Positions 17,103-24,421 of a stretch of 64,000 bases of DNA are shown here, piece by piece. The notes beneath the pieces are model-generated. The model had not been told where the DNA came from. It was given only the letters and a program-made list of their open reading frames with translations, and made no database searches. How positions within the stretch are numbered: the first letter of the stretch is position 1; every line of letters starts with the position of its first letter. The DNA lies in the NCBI RefSeq assembly GCF_029105185.1, contig NZ_JAFMZK010000001.1:434001-498000 (forward strand), in the 5' to 3' direction. A program made the translations under genes and the position numbers. The DNA comes from Aliiroseovarius sp. Z3 (GTDB lineage: Bacteria > Pseudomonadota > Alphaproteobacteria > Rhodobacterales > Rhodobacteraceae).

Positions 17103-17663
17103 TTACGTGACAGCCGGGCACAACACGCGCCGCGACGGATGCGAAACCCTACGATATCCAAACATCACCACAAGCGCGCTCAGCAGCAGAACCAGCCCGG
17201 CTGGCACCGGCACCGGGGCGACCGTGATGATATATGCGCCACTTGCGATGATGCCATCAAACGCAACCGCATTGAACGCCGCGAAGACAGGCGGTGTCAC
17301 GTTGTCGATGGCTGTTTCAAACTCAAGAACGCAATCCCCGGCCGGACATCCAGGCGCAGCAACCGAATTGGAAAAATATCCAAACAAGCTGCCCGCAGCG
17401 GCAATGTCATTGTTGACCGGATCATAGAGCGGCGGCATCGCAGCGTCGGGCGTATCAAAGGTGACGCCCCCCAAAGTGATCGAGAAATCGCCGACAGCCC
17501 CCCCGCCCATTGGCGCGGTGAAGGTCGTGTTCTGTCCGCCCATCGCGATGTCATAGGTGACAGTGGCGGCAGTGGCAGGCGCGGCCAACACCCAAACAAC
17601 AAGAAGAGCAACGAGTTTAATCGGAACAAAATCGAAAATAGACATAGAAATAAGGCGTTTCAT
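17103..17663 (-). CDS. VPLPA-CTERM-like exported protein
   Basis: The ATG at 17663, preceded by AAGGAGA, gives 186 residues. It has a hydrophobic signal region (~14-33, ending APATA-ATV), a Ser/Gly/Thr-rich extracellular-type body with one Cys pair in CPAGDC, and a C-terminal tripartite sorting signal: a VPVPAG motif, the hydrophobic helix LVLLLSALVVMFGY, then RR. This matches the VPLPA-CTERM/PEP-CTERM class handled by exosortases, which process proteins at the cell surface. A tail of about 14 residues after the RR is longer than usual. No exosortase is in the window. The role of the mature protein is unknown. Confidence 0.72.
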   Translation of the reverse strand: MKRLISMSIFDFVPIKLVALLVVWVLAAPATAATVTYDIAMGGQNTTFTAPMGGGAVGDFSITLGGVTFDTPDAAMPPLYDPVNNDIAAAGSLFGYFSNSVAAPGCPAGDCVLEFETAIDNVTPPVFAAFNAVAFDGIIASGAYIITVAPVPVPAGLVLLLSALVVMFGYRRVSHPSRRVLCPAVT

Positions 17664-17812
17664 TGAAGTTTCTCCTTCTGAAAACACCTCACATCATATC
17701 ATTGTTTACGAAAATATCCAAATCACACCAAAGCGCCGCTTTTGTTGCACATGCTCTGCCAATCTATCACGGGTGTTGGGCGATCCCGTTCCGTCTGGGA
17801 ATTGCCGTCTCG

Positions 17813-18082
17813 TTATTTCAGCTGGCTGTCTTTCGACCCACGCCGATTGAAGCCAGGGCGCGCTTTGAAGGCCGCATCCCGTTCCTGCATGCAGTCGATA
17901 CACAGTTTGACGCCCGGAACAGCCTTTCGCCGCGCTTCGGGAATTTCTTCTTCACACTCGGCGCAATGCGTGCGGCTTTCGCCCACCGGCCCCTTGTTGG
18001 CCTGCATCCGTTTCAGTTCATCCTGAACCGAGGCATCAATCTGTTCCTGAACCGCGCCATCGCGCGCCCATCCGCCAGCCAT
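17813..18082 (-). CDS. DksA/TraR-type C4 zinc finger protein
   Basis: An 89-residue protein with a four-cysteine zinc finger (CAEC...CIDC, spaced 18) of the DksA/TraR family. It lacks the long coiled-coil of full DksA (~150 residues), as in the short TraR-like members. The N-terminal helix DASVQDELKRMQ precedes the finger. Such proteins may bind the secondary channel of RNA polymerase and change promoter choice, and that is inferred from family. It begins 11 bp after the oxidoreductase stop, with an AGGGTGA ribosome site, so the two are probably co-transcribed. Confidence 0.85.
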   Translation of the reverse strand: MAGGWARDGAVQEQIDASVQDELKRMQANKGPVGESRTHCAECEEEIPEARRKAVPGVKLCIDCMQERDAAFKARPGFNRRGSKDSQLK

Positions 18083-18093
18083 TTCACCCTCCG

Positions 18094-19083
18094 TCAGCCA
18101 ATATCCACAGCCACGTCAAACACGCGATCAATCATCGCCTGCGTGCCGCGTGAAAACTCCAGCGGGCACGGATAAGCCGCACCTTCGTGCACCGCGCGGC
18201 CAAAGTTTTCGACTTGCAGGATATAATGGTTGGTTTGTGGCCAGCTTTCAATGGTCCGGGTGCCGTCAGGCCGCCGCACTTCAAGCTCCGCCTGCCCGAA
18301 GACGCCCGGATTAAAGGGCGCCGTCAGGCGGATTTCTCCGGCATCGCCTTGAAACACAACCTCTTGCCGTGGGCTTAGCCGCATGGATGTGATTGCGGAA
18401 TAGGTGAACCGCCCCAACGGTCCTTCCATCTCGCCCACCACCTGCGCCCAGGTGTCCACACCGTTTTCAGTCTTGATGCGCGCCGAGATTTCGGCGGGCT
18501 CGGCGCCAGTGACAAAACGCACCGAGGAATAGGTATAGACACCGATATCACGGATCCCGCCGCCCCCCAGATCGGGGTCGTTACGCACGTTCTTGGTATC
18601 CGTTCGGTTGTCATAGCTAAACGCCGTGTCGACATGATCGACCCGACCAATCGCCCCTGACTGCACCAAGTCCCGCGCGCGGATCCACTGGGGATGATGC
18701 ACGATCATATAGGCTTCGGCGATCAACAGGCCGGTTTTGTCGCGCAGGGCGGTCAGGTCGTCAATCTCTTCTGCTTTCATCGCAATTGGTTTTTCCACCA
18801 GCACATGCTTGCCAGCGCGCGCCGCCTTATGCGCCCATTCGACATGCAAAGAGTTCGGCAGAGGGATATAAACCGCGTCAATATCCGGATCATCCAACAG
18901 GGCGTCATAGCTCTCGTGAACTTTAAGTTCAGGTCGAAACAATTTGAAACCTTTTGCTTTTTCGAGACTGGATGTCGCAAGCGCGGTAAGCTGGGCATTC
19001 CCCGCTGCGTGGATCGCTGGCCCCATGTGGTTAAGCGCGAATTTCGACGCGCCCAATATGCCCCAGTTCAACACCTCACCCAT
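18094..19083 (-). CDS. Gfo/Idh/MocA family oxidoreductase
   Basis: The ATG at 19083 gives 329 residues. The Rossmann N-terminus reads LNWGILGASKFA, followed by DAVYIPLPNSLHVEWAHKA and the diagnostic EKP segment GKHVLVEKPIA (~93-103). The C-terminal alpha/beta substrate domain starts around residue 125 and includes GGGGIRDIGVY with the expected Asp near the active site. Members oxidise or reduce sugars, inositols or aldehydes with NAD(P). The substrate here is not predictable. It lies between the rpoH terminator and the DksA-like gene, in the same direction. Confidence 0.88.
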   Translation of the reverse strand: MGEVLNWGILGASKFALNHMGPAIHAAGNAQLTALATSSLEKAKGFKLFRPELKVHESYDALLDDPDIDAVYIPLPNSLHVEWAHKAARAGKHVLVEKPIAMKAEEIDDLTALRDKTGLLIAEAYMIVHHPQWIRARDLVQSGAIGRVDHVDTAFSYDNRTDTKNVRNDPDLGGGGIRDIGVYTYSSVRFVTGAEPAEISARIKTENGVDTWAQVVGEMEGPLGRFTYSAITSMRLSPRQEVVFQGDAGEIRLTAPFNPGVFGQAELEVRRPDGTRTIESWPQTNHYILQVENFGRAVHEGAAYPCPLEFSRGTQAMIDRVFDVAVDIG

Positions 19084-19104
19084 GATCAATCCCCCCAACA
19101 AGCA

Positions 19105-19136
19105 ATGGCCGACCCAACGTAACGTGGGTCGGCCAT
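19105..19136 (-). terminator. rpoH terminator hairpin
   Basis: A 12-bp perfect stem ATGGCCGACCCA / TGGGTCGGCCAT with an 8-nt loop lies between the rpoH stop and the oxidoreductase start. The following minus-strand sequence (TGCTTGTTGG) is only weakly U-rich, so the termination strength is uncertain. Confidence 0.6.
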
Positions 19137-19159
19137 GTGGTAAATCTGAATGATCCGGA

Positions 19160-20056
19160 TCAGGCTTGTTCCAGAAGCCCCTTCTCGGACGCCAGCTCCT
19201 GCATCCGTTTCTGCAGCTTTTCGAACGCGCGCACTTCGATCTGGCGGATGCGTTCGCGGCTGACATCATAGACGCCAGACAGATCCTCAAGCGTTACCGG
19301 CTTATCCTGCAGCCGTCGCTGGGTCAGGATGTCTTTCTCACGGTCATTCAACACGTCCATGGCCTTCGCCAGCAGTTCGCGACGCACCTGCAATTCGTCT
19401 TGTTCGGCATAGTCGCCAGCCTGGTCGGCGTCTTCATCTTCCAACCAATCCTGCCACTGCATCGTTCCTTCGCCATCGGCCGACACCGTCGCGTTCAGAG
19501 ATGCGTCGCCCCCTGACAATCGGCGGTTCATTGAAATCACTTCGTCTTCCGTGACGTTCAGATCATTGGCAATCCGGGCGACGTTTTCAGGGCGCAGATC
19601 GCCCTCTTCCAGCGCGCCGATGCGGGCCTTGGCCTTGCGCAGGTTAAAAAACAGCTTTTTCTGCGCCGAGGTCGTCCCCAGTTTCACCAATGACCAGGAC
19701 CGCAGGATATACTCCTGAATCGAGGCACGAATCCACCACATGGCATAGGTTGCCAGGCGGAAGCCTTTTTCCGGGTCAAACCGTTTCACCGCCTGCATCA
19801 GGCCCACATTAGCCTCGGAAATCACCTCGGCCTGCGGCAGACCATAGCCGCGATAGCCCATGGCGATCTTGGCTGCCAGACGCAGGTGCGAGTTCACCAT
19901 CTGGTGCGCCGCATCACGGTCCTGATGGTCCACCCACCGTTTGGCCAGCATGTATTCCTGTTCCGGCTCAAGCATCGGGAACTTCCGGATTTCCTGAAGA
20001 TAGCGGTTCAAGCCACCTTCCGGCGTTGGGGCTGGCAGATTTTTGTAATTGCTCAT
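19160..20056 (-). CDS. rpoH: RNA polymerase sigma-32 (heat-shock sigma factor)
   Basis: At 298 residues this is the usual RpoH length. It has region 1.2/2 (GGLNRYLQEIRKFPMLEPEQE), a region 2.2-2.4 segment with FRLATYAMWWIRASIQEYI, the RpoH box QKKLFFNLRK (~131-140) that separates RpoH from RpoD proteins, and region 4 ending in the [18 protein letters not shown] helix-turn-helix. It directs RNA polymerase to heat-shock and, in this group, often singlet-oxygen stress promoters. It is monocistronic, with a hairpin downstream. Many Rhodobacteraceae have two RpoH proteins. Which paralog this is cannot be told here. Confidence 0.96.
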   Translation of the reverse strand: MSNYKNLPAPTPEGGLNRYLQEIRKFPMLEPEQEYMLAKRWVDHQDRDAAHQMVNSHLRLAAKIAMGYRGYGLPQAEVISEANVGLMQAVKRFDPEKGFRLATYAMWWIRASIQEYILRSWSLVKLGTTSAQKKLFFNLRKAKARIGALEEGDLRPENVARIANDLNVTEDEVISMNRRLSGGDASLNATVSADGEGTMQWQDWLEDEDADQAGDYAEQDELQVRRELLAKAMDVLNDREKDILTQRRLQDKPVTLEDLSGVYDVSRERIRQIEVRAFEKLQKRMQELASEKGLLEQA

Positions 20057-20237
20057 CGTGGCTACTCTCCCTCACTTTACCCGCAATGTTGCGAGGCTTA
20101 ACATCGAGATAAGCCCTCGCAGCGCGAAATCAAGCGAAACGTCAATATATTTCTTGATCAAGATATGGCCCTCCCAACGCGGAAATGGAAGGGAATGACA
20201 TCAAACCTCACAACCTCGTGCAGTAAGTTGCAGTGGG

Positions 20238-21683
20238 TTAAAGCAACGGGGACAACATGCCGATGCTGTTGATCAGAATGCGGCGCGGCACCGACCAGTT
20301 CACAACCGTGTCCGCCTGAACCTGCAGCGAGACATTCATAAACGCCTCTTGCTTGTTGCTAAGATCGGAAACCACATCAGGATTGACCAGCATCATGCTG
20401 TTTTCATAGTTTAAATCGAAACTTCTTTGATCCAGGTTTGGCGAGCCTACCAGGGCGGCAGTGCCATCGACGCTCAGAATCTTGGCATGCAGCAACCCCG
20501 GTTGAAACTCGTGAATCTCGACCCCGGCTTTCAGCATCGATCGATAGAAACTGCGCGAGGCAAAGGCGACGATCAGACTATCATTGGTAGCAGGCACGTT
20601 CAGCCGCACGCGAACCCCGCGCAAGGCGGCCGCACAAATCTGTTGGTGCAGCGCTTCGGACGGTACGTAATATGGGGTCGTGATGATCACCTCGTCCTGC
20701 GCCGCGGCCAGCAACATTTGCATCATGTCAGGCACCGCCTGAACGCTTTCGGTTGGCCCCGTCCCAGCCATTACCGCGGGAAACCCGTCCTGTGGAACGC
20801 TCGGCACGTGATCCAGACAGTCCGAGATATCATCGCCCCCATGCACCATCCAGTCGGACACGAAAAGTCGCTGTGCCTGCCAGGCGACCGGCCCGGTCAC
20901 GCGCAGCATAACATCAACCCACGGCGCATATTTTGCTTTCACCCGAAACGCCGCATCTGCGCAGTTCTGACTGCCGACATAGGTGGTGGCATGGTCGATC
21001 ACCACGATCTTACGGTGATTGCGGATATCCAGCCTGCGAAAGAAGGCGGAAATCAGCGGAAACCGGAAAGCAAAGGCGATCACGGTGGCAACCCCACCCG
21101 CTTTCATCCGTCGCCACAGCGGATCATACAGCAACCGCCGCGAGCCCAGCCCGTCCACGATCACCCGCACCTTGACCCCACGTGCCGCCGCCCGGATCAG
21201 CGCTTCGGCCACTTTGGTGCCGTTGACATCCGCCAGCCAGATATAGAACAGAATGTGCACATGGTCGGTGGCTGCATCTATGTCAGCCACCAACCAGTCA
21301 ATGCTTTCATTGCTGTCCGTGGTCACGGTTGCACGATTGCCCGGCACCGGCTGAAACCCGTTCACCGAGGCCGCGCGGGCAAAGGCCTGGCGATAGAGAA
21401 GCGGAATGTCAGCGTCGGGCAACGCCTGTGCCGGACGTTTCGGAAGCTCATGCCGTAAATCTTTGAGTTTCTTATCGGATTTTCGATCCGCGCTGGTGTC
21501 GCCCAGAAAGAAATACGCAATCACACCAAGCGCCGGCAGGGTCATGATCACCACGCTCCACGCCAACCGGGACGCGGGTGATCGGTGTTCCCGCGTCACC
21601 GCGCGTGCGATGGTCGCAATGTCCACCACGAACAGCAGGACAGCCCAGATGGCACCCCAGGATGCCCATGAAAGGTTGGTCAT
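20238..21683 (-). CDS. cls: Cardiolipin synthase (phospholipase D family)
   Basis: A 481-residue inner-membrane enzyme with two N-terminal helices (~8-27 and ~40-60) and two PLD catalytic sites: HxK(x4)D as NHRKIVVIDHATTYVGSQN (~222-240) and LHAKILSVDGTAALVGSPNLD (~398-418). Two such HKD motifs are needed to join two phosphatidylglycerols into cardiolipin and glycerol. Length and layout match Cls. It stands between rpoH and the rluD-type gene on the same strand, and the 23-bp gap to the latter's stop could allow co-transcription. Confidence 0.93.
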   Translation of the reverse strand: MTNLSWASWGAIWAVLLFVVDIATIARAVTREHRSPASRLAWSVVIMTLPALGVIAYFFLGDTSADRKSDKKLKDLRHELPKRPAQALPDADIPLLYRQAFARAASVNGFQPVPGNRATVTTDSNESIDWLVADIDAATDHVHILFYIWLADVNGTKVAEALIRAAARGVKVRVIVDGLGSRRLLYDPLWRRMKAGGVATVIAFAFRFPLISAFFRRLDIRNHRKIVVIDHATTYVGSQNCADAAFRVKAKYAPWVDVMLRVTGPVAWQAQRLFVSDWMVHGGDDISDCLDHVPSVPQDGFPAVMAGTGPTESVQAVPDMMQMLLAAAQDEVIITTPYYVPSEALHQQICAAALRGVRVRLNVPATNDSLIVAFASRSFYRSMLKAGVEIHEFQPGLLHAKILSVDGTAALVGSPNLDQRSFDLNYENSMMLVNPDVVSDLSNKQEAFMNVSLQVQADTVVNWSVPRRILINSIGMLSPLL

Positions 21684-21706
21684 GCTCGCCTCTCGCGTCT
21701 CATCTG

Positions 21707-22753
21707 TCAGCGGGCGCGCGCACCCGTCCGCAGCGTTTCGATCAAGGCCACCATATCCGCGGGCATCGGCGCGTCAAAGCTCAAGTTTTCGTCGGTGACG
21801 GGATGCACAAACCCAAGCGTTGCGGCATGAAGTGCCTGACGCGGGAAACTGCGCGCCGCTTCCACCGCCGCGTCGCCAATGACTTTCGCATTCAGCTTGC
21901 GCCGCCCGCCATAGGTGGGATCACCGATCAAGCCATGACCGGCATGGGCCATATGCACGCGAATCTGGTGCGTTCGACCGGTTTCCAGCCAACACTCGAT
22001 CAGCGCCGCCTGCGCCGGATCGCCGAACACCTCGACCATTCGGGCGCGTGTCACCGCGTGGCGCCCGCCGGAAAACAATACCGCCTGTTTCTGCCGGTCT
22101 GTCTTGTGCCGCGCCAGTTGCGTGGTGATTTTCAGGATGTTGCCCGGCTCGAAACTCGTGCCTTTGATGCCCCCCAGCCGCGGATCGGCCTTATCCGGCG
22201 CGCCATGCGTGACGGCATGATAATGCCGCTCAACGCTGTGAGCTTCGAACTGTTTTGCCAACCCGTGGTGAGCCGCGTCAGACTTGGCCACCACCAACAG
22301 GCCCGAGGTATCCTTGTCGATCCGATGCACGATGCCGGGCCGTTTTTCTCCGCCCACACCTGACAAATCGCCGCCAAAATGGTGCAAAAGCGCGTTGACC
22401 AAAGTCCCATTTGGCGTGCCGGGGGCCGGGTGCACAACCATGCCCGCCGGTTTGTTTACAACGATCAGATCCGCATCCTCATAGACGATATCCAGCGGAA
22501 TGTCCTCCGGCCCGATATGGCTTTCCTCGGCCTCAGGCACATGGATTTCAAATGTCTCGCCCTCGACCACCTTCGCGCGTGGGTCGTCCATCACCTCACC
22601 CGCGCGCGTCACGGCCCCGTCGGCAATCAGGCGCGCCAGCCGTGACCGCGACAGGTTCGCTTCCTCTGGCACATCACGCGCAATCGCCTTATCAAGACGC
22701 TTGGGCGGGTTTTCTGAGATGATCACCTCAACGATACGGTGCGAGGACGACAT
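21707..22753 (-). CDS. rluD: RluA/RluD-family 23S rRNA pseudouridine synthase
   Basis: The ATG at 22753 gives 348 residues. An N-terminal S4 RNA-binding domain (PKRLDKAIARDVPEEANLSRSRLARLI) is followed by the catalytic domain with HRIDKDTSGLLVVAK, whose Asp is the nucleophile, and GRTHQIRVHMAHAGHGLIGD. RluD modifies the helix 69 loop of 23S rRNA and is important for ribosome maturation. The RluD subfamily call is inferred from the S4 domain and gene layout. The start codon overlaps that of the divergent DUF6476 gene (CATG, two shared bases), so each 5' region lies within the other gene. Confidence 0.9.
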   Translation of the reverse strand: MSSSHRIVEVIISENPPKRLDKAIARDVPEEANLSRSRLARLIADGAVTRAGEVMDDPRAKVVEGETFEIHVPEAEESHIGPEDIPLDIVYEDADLIVVNKPAGMVVHPAPGTPNGTLVNALLHHFGGDLSGVGGEKRPGIVHRIDKDTSGLLVVAKSDAAHHGLAKQFEAHSVERHYHAVTHGAPDKADPRLGGIKGTSFEPGNILKITTQLARHKTDRQKQAVLFSGGRHAVTRARMVEVFGDPAQAALIECWLETGRTHQIRVHMAHAGHGLIGDPTYGGRRKLNAKVIGDAAVEAARSFPRQALHAATLGFVHPVTDENLSFDAPMPADMVALIETLRTGARAR

Positions 22754-23087
22754 GAACGACACTCCTGAACAGGATCTGGACGCAGCGCTCGAAGCCTCGG
22801 CAGGCCACGGCACGGTGCGCTATCTGAAACGGTTGGTGACAGCCATGACCCTCACCACGATTGTGGGCCTTGTAGTGCTGGTGGGCGTCGTTGTCATGCG
22901 TTTCTCGCAAACCACGCCGGATCAACCCGCACTGCCCGCGTTGCCCGATCAGATTGCCTTGCCAGATGGGGTGACGGCCGATGCCGTCACGTTTGGCCCC
23001 GACTGGATCGCGGTGGTGGCGGACAACGACATCCTGATCTTCGACCGCGCCAACGGCAACCTGATCAAACGCATCCCGGTGCGCTGA
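22752..23087 (+). CDS. DUF6476-like membrane-anchored protein
   Basis: A 111-residue protein with an N-terminal cytosolic part, one membrane helix (~31-54, MTLTTIVGLVVLVGVVVMRF) and a ~55-residue periplasmic domain with the LPDGVTADAVTFGPDWIAVVADNDILIFDR segment. Its organisation matches a short Rhodobacterales family (DUF6476) that I recall beside rluD. The function is unknown. The IAVV..NDILIFD strand pair looks like a single beta-propeller blade remnant. The promoter must lie inside the divergent rluD coding region, or be shared, because the two start codons overlap. Confidence 0.8.
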   Translation: MNDTPEQDLDAALEASAGHGTVRYLKRLVTAMTLTTIVGLVVLVGVVVMRFSQTTPDQPALPALPDQIALPDGVTADAVTFGPDWIAVVADNDILIFDRANGNLIKRIPVR

Positions 23088-23118
23088 ACGCAGGCGGCGT
23101 TTTTACTGCTATGGGGGA

Positions 23119-23195
23119 TGGTACCGACACCCCGGCTCGAACGGGGGACCTCTTGATCCACAATCAAGCGCTCTAACCTACTGAGCTATGTCGGC
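23119..23195 (-). tRNA. tRNA-His (GTG)
   Basis: A 77-nt cloverleaf on the minus strand. The acceptor GCCGACA pairs with TGTCGGT, with a G1-U72 pair. The D arm is AGCTCAGTAGGTTAGAGC, the anticodon arm is CTTGA-TTGTGGA-TCAAG with anticodon GTG, and the T arm contains GTTCGAG. The discriminator is A73 and CCA is encoded. No G precedes position 1, as is known for alphaproteobacterial tRNA-His. Confidence 0.95.
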
Positions 23196-23301
23196 ACGCA
23201 GGACGCATTTACCCGCCACGCGCAGCCAATGCAAGAGGTCGCCGCTTGAAAAATGCACGAAAGGCCACTAACCCCAAAGGGATATTTTCAGGAGACCGGA
23301 T

Positions 23302-23511
23302 ATGGGCATCAACGACGAAAGCGACATCGACGCCAACCTTCAGATCGGCCCAACCTCACTTGGGATGGTGCGGCTTTACGTCGAGGGCGGCGGGGTCGAA
23401 CTGCCGATGGATTTCGAACCGGAAGAGGCCGAGGAAATCGCCGAAGAACTGCGCGTCGCCGCCCAGCAGGCCCGCGCCTTGGCCGACAGTGGCAAATCAA
23501 AAAAGAAATAG
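23302..23511 (+). CDS. DUF6324-like small protein
   Basis: A 69-residue acidic protein with a lysine-rich end (KSKKK). The core IGPTSLGMVRLYVEGGGVELPMDFEPEEAEEIAEELRVAA is a beta-hairpin plus helix, typical of the short Rhodobacterales DUF6324 family, whose function is unknown. The ATG is preceded by CAGGAGA. It is a single gene between tRNA-His and mmcB. Confidence 0.82.
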   Translation: MGINDESDIDANLQIGPTSLGMVRLYVEGGGVELPMDFEPEEAEEIAEELRVAAQQARALADSGKSKKK

Positions 23512-23593
23512 CCGGTTTCTTCTGGCCGGAAATATCCTGGGGTAGCGTGAAATCCCGAAGGGTTTCGCGCGTAGGGGCAACGCCCCTGACCGA

Positions 23594-24052
23594 TCATATG
23601 TTCACAAGCCCCGCCACGCCGGGATCACGAAACCCCTGCAACCTGCGTGCGGCATGGGTCGCAAACTTCTGCACCATCACCTTGCGGCGCGCAGGTGGCA
23701 GCTTGTCCTCTGGACCCATGCGGATAACCTCGGCATCGTAACTGTCTGCAATGATCAGCCCGGTTCCCTCGGGCAACAGCTCGGTCGGGAAATCGGCGTC
23801 GACTGCCCAGAAATAACGGTCACACCACTCAAGATAGCCCTGCCATTTCTGGTCCGACATGAAGTCCACGCGGGACGACTTGCATTCGATCACCCAGATC
23901 TCGCCCTTTGGTCCCAGCGCCATCACGTCCACCCGCAACCCCCGTGTTGGCACCAGTTCTTCAACGGTGACAAACCCATGGCTCAGCATGTGGCGGCACA
24001 CGCCGCGCGCCAGCAATTGCCCGGGCATCAAGGTCTGATTTTGCGTCTCCAT
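23594..24052 (-). CDS. mmcB: MmcB family DNA repair protein
   Basis: The ATG at 24052 gives 152 residues. The restriction-endonuclease-like core shows D in GLRVDVMALGPKG and ExK in WVIECKSSRVDF, followed by a SDQKWQGYLEWCDRYFWAV segment, the PD-(D/E)xK pattern of MmcB. In Caulobacter relatives the gene belongs to the SOS response and affects mitomycin C survival. A LexA-type direct repeat sits 11 bp upstream of the start, supporting damage-inducible control. It is monocistronic. Confidence 0.88.
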   Translation of the reverse strand: METQNQTLMPGQLLARGVCRHMLSHGFVTVEELVPTRGLRVDVMALGPKGEIWVIECKSSRVDFMSDQKWQGYLEWCDRYFWAVDADFPTELLPEGTGLIIADSYDAEVIRMGPEDKLPPARRKVMVQKFATHAARRLQGFRDPGVAGLVNI

Positions 24053-24063
24053 AATGCGAACAT

Positions 24064-24078
24064 GAACAATTCGTGAAC
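24064..24078. promoter_or_regulatory. LexA (SOS) box upstream of mmcB
   Basis: GAAC-AATTCGT-GAAC (GTTC-N7-GTTC on the minus strand) is a perfect match to the direct-repeat LexA operator of alphaproteobacteria. It lies 12-26 bp upstream of the mmcB start, overlapping the place where RNA polymerase would bind. An extra GAAC lies at 24058-24061. Confidence 0.85.
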
Positions 24079-24117
24079 ATTTTGTCAATGGGACGCTTTC
24101 AAGTCCCATCTCTCCCC

Positions 24118-24146
24118 TTGTAACGCCGTGATGTGCCGCCTATCTA
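24118..24146 (+). promoter_or_regulatory. Promoter of the 6S RNA candidate
   Basis: TTGTAA (24118-24123), a 17-bp spacer and TATCTA (24141-24146) form a sigma-70-type promoter. The predicted start, about 7 nt downstream near 24153, coincides with the base of the predicted RNA's closing stem. Confidence 0.6.
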
Positions 24147-24152
24147 GGACGA

Positions 24153-24322
24153 GGCGGCTTCTGCCCTTCTCGTCCCACGCGGGTACAATTCCAGTGGCCT
24201 TAAGCAATTCCGAGGGAGCTGGCTCTGTCCGGACCCTGGTTCGGTTACCCGGCGCCCACCTGTATATACAGGTCCTCGGGAATTCAGACCCCGACGGATG
24301 CGTGCGGTTCCGCCACCTTTTT
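24153..24322 (+). ncRNA. ssrS: 6S RNA candidate
   Basis: About 170 nt without a gene, between a sigma-70-type promoter and a hairpin followed by CCTTTTTCTTT. The 5' GGCGG pairs with the 3' CCGCC. Inner pairing AATTCCGAGG / CCTCGGGAATT and a terminal CCTGTA-TATACAGG hairpin give the long, interrupted hairpin of 6S RNA. The segment GGCGCCCACCT...AGGTCCTCGGG resembles alphaproteobacterial 6S 3' halves as I remember them. 6S RNA binds sigma-70 holoenzyme as a promoter mimic in stationary phase. The identification is structural and by memory. A covariance search was not possible. Confidence 0.68.
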
Positions 24323-24421
24323 CTTTCCTGACCTCCCAAGGCTCACGCGGATTTGTTCGCGGCAATCGGGGCGTTGCCCTAGACTGCCAACAATGTCGCA
24401 TTCATTTCTGCAGGAGGTTCC

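Noticed and set aside
20152-20163. Palindrome TCTTGATCAAGA upstream of rpoH
   Set aside because: It does not match FNR spacing, and no other regulator consensus fits. It may be chance in an A+T-rich promoter.
24144-24401. Minus-strand frame of 85 codons over the 6S RNA candidate
   Set aside because: The plus strand has a promoter, terminator and RNA-like pairing. The frame has an unnatural Arg/Pro/Gly-rich translation.
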